Source: an uncultured cyanobacterium
GTDB lineage: Bacteria; Cyanobacteriota; Cyanobacteriia; Phormidesmidales; Phormidesmidaceae
NCBI GenBank assembly: GCA_938029995.1
Contig: CALHGI010000312.1
Coordinates: 1-11,441 of the forward strand
Length of the DNA: 11,441 bases
Direction of reading: 5' to 3'
This document shows positions 8,401-11,441 of the stretch, in pieces. The notes under the pieces are model-generated. The model did no database searches. It worked only from the letters and a program-made list of their open reading frames with translations, and was not told where the DNA came from. Position 1 is the first letter of the stretch. Each line of letters starts with the position of its first letter. The translations under genes were made by a program, and so were the position numbers.

Positions 8401-8677
8401 CTCTGGCCCAGGTCGCTATGCTCCGCCCAATTCGGGATATCCATCGTCAGCCAGTGGTTATCCCACCAGCATGCCTGCTGGGGGCAGCGGTGGCGGCAAT
8501 AACTGGCCCGCCAATAGTCCGACAAGTCCGACAGATGACGATCCCTGGGCCGATGAACCCAGTGAAACAGCCAAACCCTCTTCTCCCCAGGGGTATTCCG
8601 GCAATTCTGGTCGCCCCCCGAGCGATCCGCCGCGATATAACGATGATGATTGGGGTGACCAGGACGAACGCTGGTAA
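5498..8677 (+). CDS. dnaK3: DnaK3-type Hsp70 chaperone with a long prion-like C-terminal tail
   Basis: This is an ATP-dependent Hsp70 of 1059 residues, against about 630-770 usually. The ATPase domain has IDLGTTNS (7-14), [11 protein letters not shown] (192-202) and [11 protein letters not shown] (332-342). The interdomain linker is [11 protein letters not shown] (381-391). The substrate-binding beta domain covers about 392-505 and the helical lid about 506-618. Homology stops near the [14 protein letters not shown] segment (619-632). The remaining 430 residues are low complexity: rich in Gln, Asn, Tyr, Gly, Ser, Asp, Pro and Arg, with many YGQ motifs, and ending in an acidic, Trp-containing segment ([11 protein letters not shown]). 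The [14 protein letters not shown] start is standard; GGGAG lies about 13 bases upstream. The core closely resembles what I recall of cyanobacterial DnaK3, an essential, thylakoid-associated paralogue that likewise precedes a J-protein gene. The paralogue call rests on memory of that family, not on a search. The tail is in frame and uninterrupted, so it is not an assembly or frameshift artefact on its face. Confidence 0.95.
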   Translation: MGKVVGIDLGTTNSVVSVIEGGKPVVIANMEGMRTTPSVVAFSKEGERLVGQMARRQAVLNPQNTFYNVKRYLGRKYTELSSDSKRVPYTVRKDEAGNIKIRCPRLDRDFAPEELSAMVLRKLAEEASRYMGQPVTGAVITVPAYFNDAQRQATRDAGRIAGLEVKRIINEPTAAALAYGLEQQFNQTILVFDLGGGTFDVSILDVRNGVFEVKSTSGDTQLGGVNFDKKIVDWLADEFLETEGVDLRRDRQALQRLTEAAEKAKVELSGLPTVEINLPFITATADGPKHIEKKLSRSHFETLCADLIGRLRSPLQQAMNDARLSPSQIDEVVLVGGSSRMPMVQQLVRSMLSKEPNQNVNPDEAVGVGAAIQAGILTNEVKDIMLLDVTPLSLGLETIGGVMKKVIPRNTTIPVRRSDVFSTSENNQTVVEVHVIQGEREMGVDNKSLGRFKLMGIPPAPRGIPQVQVSFDIDANGILQVSAMDKTTGREQSITVQEASNLSEDDVQAMLREAEEFADVDRGQRERIEKRNRSETLTFQAERAMRSVSIDFGLQFARDRKRRIDNLIQDLRDALKREDERMIDMIQAELQDELYELNREAYLYDADNEEGSIFSQIGDTIKKAFEDDDDYYRRDYDWNGQQQSQWDSPSWSAGRRDNRNGWDDWDDSWNRSPTGPGGAGNQRYDAPRDNYGRGYDAPRDNYGQNAYGQNAYGQQPPQDSYDQSRREPGRNSQSGLNQGGGYDQTNQQGRYGSDTYDAQRPSRGDGYDQGRYGQNDNQSYDNQSYGDPSYDQSRYGQGSNRSRQEGYGQDNAYGQGNAYGQDSAYGQDNAYGQNNDNAPGGDPGRTQDSNSRMPHPRQQGWQSDPRGAVGGSAGPTSQNAADNWQSPAASDQFYGDHPPSRPTSRDAGRTSGQRNYTPEPYNQNQQAGYGQGANNSRQSYGPESYRQDSYQPDQYRQETPPENSALGNSGPGRYAPPNSGYPSSASGYPTSMPAGGSGGGNNWPANSPTSPTDDDPWADEPSETAKPSSPQGYSGNSGRPPSDPPRYNDDDWGDQDERW
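7547..7635 (+). repeat. 33-bp and 15-bp in-frame tandem repeats in the dnaK tail
   Basis: A 28-base segment (7547..7574) recurs exactly at 7580..7607, a 33-base period encoding [11 protein letters not shown] then [11 protein letters not shown]. It is followed by two exact 15-base copies (7606..7620, 7621..7635) giving the QNAYG unit. Exact identity at third codon positions points to recent duplication rather than selection on protein sequence alone. Confidence 0.85.
7823..7852 (+). repeat. Exact 15-bp direct repeat in the dnaK tail
   Basis: GACAATCAAAGCTAC occurs twice head to tail (7823..7837 and 7838..7852), encoding DNQSY twice at residues 776-785 of the low-complexity tail. Confidence 0.8.
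7913..8002 (+). repeat. Five 18-bp tandem units encoding AYGQDN-type hexapeptides
   Basis: Five consecutive 18-base units (7913, 7931, 7949, 7967, 7985) encode [24 protein letters not shown] and AYGQNN, residues 806-835 of the DnaK tail. Differences are mostly single bases, including silent TAT/TAC and GGT/GGC changes. This is an in-frame minisatellite and could vary in copy number between strains. Confidence 0.88.
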
Positions 8678-8697
8678 GTGGCTCCGCAGATCTAGCT

Positions 8698-9594
8698 ATG
8701 CAAAATTTTCGAGACTACTATGAGATTCTCGGCATCGTTCAGACCGCTGACGCCCCCGCTATCAAACAGGCCTATCGCAGACTGGCCCGACAGTTTCATC
8801 CAGATCTAAACCCTGGTGATCAGGAAGCGGAGGAGCGCTTTAAGGCTTTGAACGAAGCCTATGAGATGCTCTCGGATAGAGATCGCAAATCCCAGTACGA
8901 CGACTATAGACGCTACTGGCTACAGCAAAAGTCTGAGGCCGACTATCGCGATTTAGAAGACTTCAACCACTTTGTGGATCAGTTACTCAATCGCCAAGGG
9001 GAAACGACCCCACCCTCCCAGCCACCACCCAAGCCACCCAATTCCCCACGGCCATTCCAAAAACCACAAAAACCTCAGCATCGCCGTGATGCAGAGGCTT
9101 CACTACAGGTCCCCCTAGAACGAGCGTTTCAAGGCGGAGCTGAGCGTGTTCGGCTGGAAGATGGCCGGGCCTTGGAAGTGGACATGCCCCCTGGCATGGT
9201 GACGGGGCAGCGCATTCGACTCAAGGGGCAGGGCATTAACGGTGGCGATCTGTATCTCAATATTGTGGTGGAGCCCCATCACTTTTTACATATCCAAGGC
9301 CAAGATGTGGTGTGTTATTTGCCGATTACCCCCAGTGAGGCGGTACTTGGGGGACCGGTCACGGTACCAACCCTAGATGGCCCCGTACAAATGACCATTC
9401 CAGCCGGGATTCAATCAGGTCGTAAGCTACGCTTAGCCGGGAAGGGCTATGGCCGCATCGCAGAAGAACGGGGCGATCAAATTGTGGAAATAGAGATCGC
9501 CGTACCCAAGCTCCTCAGCGATCAGGAATCCGAACTTTATGAAAAGCTACGGGCCATTGAATCCTTTAGCCCCAGGGCCAACCTCAGGGTTTAA
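8698..9594 (+). CDS. dnaJ: J-domain co-chaperone, DnaJ/CbpA type without zinc finger
   Basis: This J-protein stimulates Hsp70 ATP hydrolysis and delivers substrate. The 298 residues comprise a J domain (about 5-70, with DYYEILG, AYRRLARQ and the HPD motif at 34-36, then FKALNEAYEMLSD), an acidic/aromatic stretch, a Pro/Gln-rich linker (about 101-130, with TTPPSQPPPKPP), and two DnaJ C-terminal beta domains (about 133-198 and 200-271). A short C-terminal helix follows. There are no CxxCxGxG zinc-finger repeats and no Gly/Phe-rich region, so it is a class B-like J-protein of reduced form. It starts 20 bases after the dnaK stop on the same strand, with no terminator between, so the two are almost certainly co-transcribed and work together. 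The ribosome binding site before the ATG is weak, suggesting translational coupling to dnaK. Its stop lies 4 bases from that of the convergent thiol-protein gene. Confidence 0.95.
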   Translation: MQNFRDYYEILGIVQTADAPAIKQAYRRLARQFHPDLNPGDQEAEERFKALNEAYEMLSDRDRKSQYDDYRRYWLQQKSEADYRDLEDFNHFVDQLLNRQGETTPPSQPPPKPPNSPRPFQKPQKPQHRRDAEASLQVPLERAFQGGAERVRLEDGRALEVDMPPGMVTGQRIRLKGQGINGGDLYLNIVVEPHHFLHIQGQDVVCYLPITPSEAVLGGPVTVPTLDGPVQMTIPAGIQSGRKLRLAGKGYGRIAEERGDQIVEIEIAVPKLLSDQESELYEKLRAIESFSPRANLRV

Positions 9595-9598
9595 CCGA

Positions 9599-10180
9599 CT
9601 AGCCGAAATAGTCTGGGGCTTGCCCTGGCACCCACTTAATATTGCACCCAACACTGGGAACCTGGGTAGTTTCAATCACCTGGCCAGCTAAAACGACGTC
9701 AATGGCAGCCCGTAGATCCTTACCAGTGACTGGCTTTCCATTGCTGGGGCGGCTGTCATCTAGCTGTCCCCGGTAGGCCAAGGCCAGGTTGGCATCAAAG
9801 AGAAAGAAATCGGGGGTACAGGCAGCGGTGTAGGCTTTTGCGATCGCTTGGGTTTCGTCATAGCCATAGGGAAACTCAAACTTTTGGGCTTTGGCCTGGG
9901 TTTGCATATGTTCTGGCGCATCCTGGGGATGGGTAGCAACGCTATTAGAGCTGATGGCCAGTATACCTAAGTCCTTCGCCCCATAGTCGTGGCCAATTTT
10001 GGCTAGTTCCTGCTCCACATGTTTAACAAAGGGACAGTGCACGCAAATAAACATGATTAACAGTGCCTTACGACCCTTGAAGGTCTCGAGGGTAACTGGG
10101 TTACCCGATATGACATCTGTTAATTCAAATGCTGGGGCCTTAGTGCCCAGGGCCAACATTGTAGACTCAACCATCACCAT
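9599..10180 (-). CDS. Peroxiredoxin-like thioredoxin-fold protein (PRX_like1 type)
   Basis: This is a predicted cytoplasmic thiol-disulfide protein of 193 residues with the AhpC/TSA-type thioredoxin fold. It shows APAFELTDV (15-23) at the start of the fold, the redox motif CVHCPFVKHV (Cys46 and Cys49), AISSNSVATHPQD (75-87), the cis-proline loop ACTPDFFLFD (120-129, with Cys121 before the Pro) and PSVGCNIKW (175-183) with Cys179. This CxxC plus GC-IKW pattern belongs to the peroxiredoxin-like subfamily common in cyanobacteria; the physiological substrate is unknown. The start at 10180 is settled by a full AAGGAGGT 7 bases upstream (10188..10195). In-frame ATGs at codons 3 and 8 are worse placed. 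No signal peptide is seen. It ends 4 bases from the dnaJ stop, with no visible terminator in the gap. Confidence 0.92.
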   Translation of the reverse strand: MVMVESTMLALGTKAPAFELTDVISGNPVTLETFKGRKALLIMFICVHCPFVKHVEQELAKIGHDYGAKDLGILAISSNSVATHPQDAPEHMQTQAKAQKFEFPYGYDETQAIAKAYTAACTPDFFLFDANLALAYRGQLDDSRPSNGKPVTGKDLRAAIDVVLAGQVIETTQVPSVGCNIKWVPGQAPDYFG

Positions 10181-10187
10181 GACCAGT

Positions 10188-10195
10188 ACCTCCTT
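10188..10195 (-). promoter_or_regulatory. Strong Shine-Dalgarno site of the peroxiredoxin-like gene
   Basis: AAGGAGGT on the minus strand, 7 bases before the ATG at 10180. It is the best ribosome binding site in the window and fixes the start of this gene. Confidence 0.85.
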
Positions 10196-10241
10196 GATAT
10201 ACTGCGCAGTTCAATCCATTCAATTTAGATAAGCGTGGGGC

Positions 10242-10337
10242 CTAACCCCCAAAAGACATGGCGGACATGACTAAGGCGGAGAGTAATAAACCAGGACTTA
10301 GCAGTAAAACAAGGGTTAGCAGCTCATGCATTTCCAT
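10242..10337 (-). CDS. Probable small hydrophobic protein (31 aa, unrecognised)
   Basis: An ATG at 10337 opens 31 codons ending in TAG at 10242..10244. After MEMHE comes one continuous hydrophobic segment (about residues 6-27, containing LLTLVLLLSPGLLLSALVM), ending in SFGG; this is a single predicted transmembrane helix with a central Ser-Pro-Gly. AAAGGAAG (10348..10355, minus strand) lies 10 bases upstream of the ATG, a good Shine-Dalgarno match for a frame this short. The gene is 61 bases upstream of the peroxiredoxin-like gene, on the same strand. Its size and layout are like the one-helix small proteins of photosynthetic and respiratory complexes, but it matches none that I recognise (PsaM, PsbM, PetN, PetL were considered). 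It is probably real; function unknown. Confidence 0.5.
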   Translation of the reverse strand: MEMHELLTLVLLLSPGLLLSALVMSAMSFGG

Positions 10338-10478
10338 GGGAATTGATCTTCCTTTATGTGAGATGGGGCGTCGATGGTCTGATATTGGATTAACTGCCAT
10401 ATGCAGTCTGACCTCAGTACATCATGGCTGATGAATTGATCATAAGTGGGGAATTTTTATCAAAAATACGGGTCATAC

Positions 10479-10510
10479 TTGACAAATTGCCGTATGCTTT
10501 AACCGCTAAT
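10479..10510 (+). promoter_or_regulatory. Candidate promoter of the AMIN-domain gene
   Basis: A perfect -35 consensus TTGACA (10479..10484) lies 56 bases before the proposed ATG. The best -10-like hexamers, TTTAAC (10498..10503, 13-base spacer) and GCTAAT (10505..10510, 20-base spacer), are badly spaced, so the site is tentative. Confidence 0.25.
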
Positions 10511-10540
10511 CATGTCGTTTCAGTGCTGCGGGTCAAGTCT

Positions 10541-11441
10541 ATGGGGTTCAATCGCCGTTTTTGTCAGTGTATTGGGGGCAGTCTGGCTACCTTCGCGCTC
10601 ACTATTGCACCGGCTTTGGCAGAGGAGGTCCAGGATTGGGCCTTTGATACGGCCACGAGTGAGCTCACATTTGCCCTATCAGATGAAGTGTTTCCCCAGT
10701 TCTTTTTACTGTCGGAACCCCCACGTCTGGTGCTCGATATCCCAGATACGGAAATTGGGACTATCGATCCGGAGCAAATCTATAATGGCGCGGTGCAAGC
10801 GATTCGAGTGGCCCAGCACACTCCGGAACAGCTGAGGGTCGTGATCGAATTAACCCCTGACATCGTGTTGGCCCCTGACCAGGCTGATATTCAGTTTGAT
10901 GATCGCGATGGTCTACGACGCTGGCGTTTTCGTCCCCTGATTGCTGGGGATGACACGGCGGTGGCCTTTTCCCCTACGCCTACACCAGCCCCAAGTGCTG
11001 GTCAGGGGTTGAGCCTGGCCGCCGCTAATTTGCAACTCTCTGGCCCGGGGGCCACGTCCACCGCCCTGCCCATTGATCCCTATGATGCTGAAACGTCTAA
11101 CACGGTGGTCACTGTGCCCCCCCTAGAAGCCGTATCTACTGAAGCTCCCAGTACCGTGGTCAGTGTGCCTCCCCTGGGGGAATTACCTGGGGAAACGGCT
11201 GCGATCGCAACGGCTCCAGCCCTGCCCCCCATGACCGTGCCAGAACTTGAGCAACCCGAGCATGACATCGCCCAGGCTGAGACGCCGGCAGTGGCCCCTA
11301 CCCCCGAACATAATCGCTCCAGTCTGCCTAACGTGAGTGCCAGGGTGCCCTCTGCACCACTGGATGAGATAGAAGCCAACAGCTCAGCACCGGAGAATGC
11401 TGACTTAGACGGACCTGCGCCCCTAGGCGAAAGCGCAGACA
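10541..11441 (+). CDS. Exported AMIN-domain protein, N-terminal part (runs off right edge)
   Basis: The first 300 codons of a secreted envelope protein, with no stop before the window ends. A signal peptide covers residues 1-27 (MGFNRRFCQC, a hydrophobic stretch, then APALA before EE). An AMIN domain follows at about 31-125 (DWAFDTATSELTFALS, PPRLVLDIPDTEIG, AVQAIRVAQHTPEQLRVVIEL, LRRWRFRPL). AMIN domains target proteins to the cell wall or septum and occur in cyanobacterial AmiC amidases and in pilus secretins. From about 140 on the chain is Pro/Thr/Ala/Glu-rich and probably disordered, with a 17-residue repeat. The catalytic or C-terminal part is outside the window, so amidase versus stand-alone AMIN protein cannot be decided. 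ATG 10541 fits the signal peptide; an in-frame GTG at 10523 would add six residues. The ribosome binding site is weak. Confidence 0.85.
   Translation, partial: MGFNRRFCQCIGGSLATFALTIAPALAEEVQDWAFDTATSELTFALSDEVFPQFFLLSEPPRLVLDIPDTEIGTIDPEQIYNGAVQAIRVAQHTPEQLRVVIELTPDIVLAPDQADIQFDDRDGLRRWRFRPLIAGDDTAVAFSPTPTPAPSAGQGLSLAAANLQLSGPGATSTALPIDPYDAETSNTVVTVPPLEAVSTEAPSTVVSVPPLGELPGETAAIATAPALPPMTVPELEQPEHDIAQAETPAVAPTPEHNRSSLPNVSARVPSAPLDEIEANSSAPENADLDGPAPLGESAD
11102..11203 (+). repeat. 51-bp repeat in the proline-rich region of the AMIN protein
   Basis: The segment from 11102 (encoding TVVTVPPLEAV) recurs, diverged, at 11153 (TVVSVPPLGEL). The period is 51 bases or 17 residues, with the similarity concentrated in the first 24 bases. 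It lengthens the disordered Pro/Thr-rich linker after the AMIN domain. Confidence 0.6.

Noticed and set aside
7265..8723. Several long open frames on both strands overlapping the DnaK tail (for example 7308..7706 +, 7713..8105 +, 8181..8723 +, 7667..8074 -)
   Set aside because: They are shadows of the biased, repetitive codons of the tail: the products are monotonous runs of Ile/Ala/Thr/Met without domains, and the dnaK frame itself is unbroken with recognisable ends.
10512..10835. 107-codon plus-strand frame starting at ATG 10512
   Set aside because: It is out of frame with the signal peptide plus AMIN domain that starts at 10541 and runs open to the window end.

Overview
The window looks like chromosomal DNA of a cyanobacterium. 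Four copies of the cyanobacterial HIP1 octamer GCGATCGC are present (3603, 7170, 9840, 11201), far more than chance predicts. The PNPase, DnaK3-type Hsp70, AMIN-domain and DUF4349 proteins all read as cyanobacterial family members. The GC content seems moderate and the spacing between genes is that of a non-marine, probably filamentous, lineage; that last point is inference. No phage, transposase, CRISPR or plasmid gene was found.

Layout, left to right. (1) Minus strand: the 5' end of triosephosphate isomerase (tpiA, running off the left edge). It lies downstream of polynucleotide phosphorylase (pnp), and a clear intrinsic terminator sits between them. (2) A 481-base AT-rich gap up to 3009, holding the divergent control regions of pnp and the next gene and possibly a 48-codon small membrane-protein ORF. 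(3) Plus strand: a UDP-glucuronate 4-epimerase-like nucleotide-sugar epimerase. It converges, across a nested hairpin, on (4) a minus-strand DUF4349 lipoprotein with a C-terminal membrane helix. (5) Minus strand: tRNA-Leu(UAG), followed after two bases by an unusually long perfect 18-bp inverted repeat and T-rich DNA. (6) Plus strand: a two-gene chaperone operon, a DnaK3-type Hsp70 of 1059 residues and a J-protein (DnaJ) 20 bases later. (7) Minus strand: a peroxiredoxin-like thiol protein, converging on dnaJ with only 4 bases between the stop codons. A 31-codon hydrophobic small ORF with a good ribosome binding site lies upstream of it. (8) Plus strand: the first 300 codons of an exported AMIN-domain protein with a proline/threonine-rich repetitive region, running off the right edge.

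The most unusual element is the DnaK. After a complete Hsp70 body (about 625 residues) it carries some 430 residues of Gln/Asn/Tyr/Gly/Ser/Arg-rich low-complexity sequence. This contains YGQ-type repeats resembling the prion-like domains of eukaryotic FUS-family proteins, and parts of it are exact DNA tandem repeats. The co-transcribed J-protein lacks both the Gly/Phe region and the zinc finger and has a proline-rich linker instead. Together they suggest a chaperone pair whose Hsp70 carries its own self-associating or condensate-forming tail; this is an inference to be tested.

The remaining genes are mostly housekeeping (glycolysis/Calvin cycle, RNA turnover, tRNA) or envelope functions (sugar-nucleotide epimerase, DUF4349 lipoprotein, AMIN protein).
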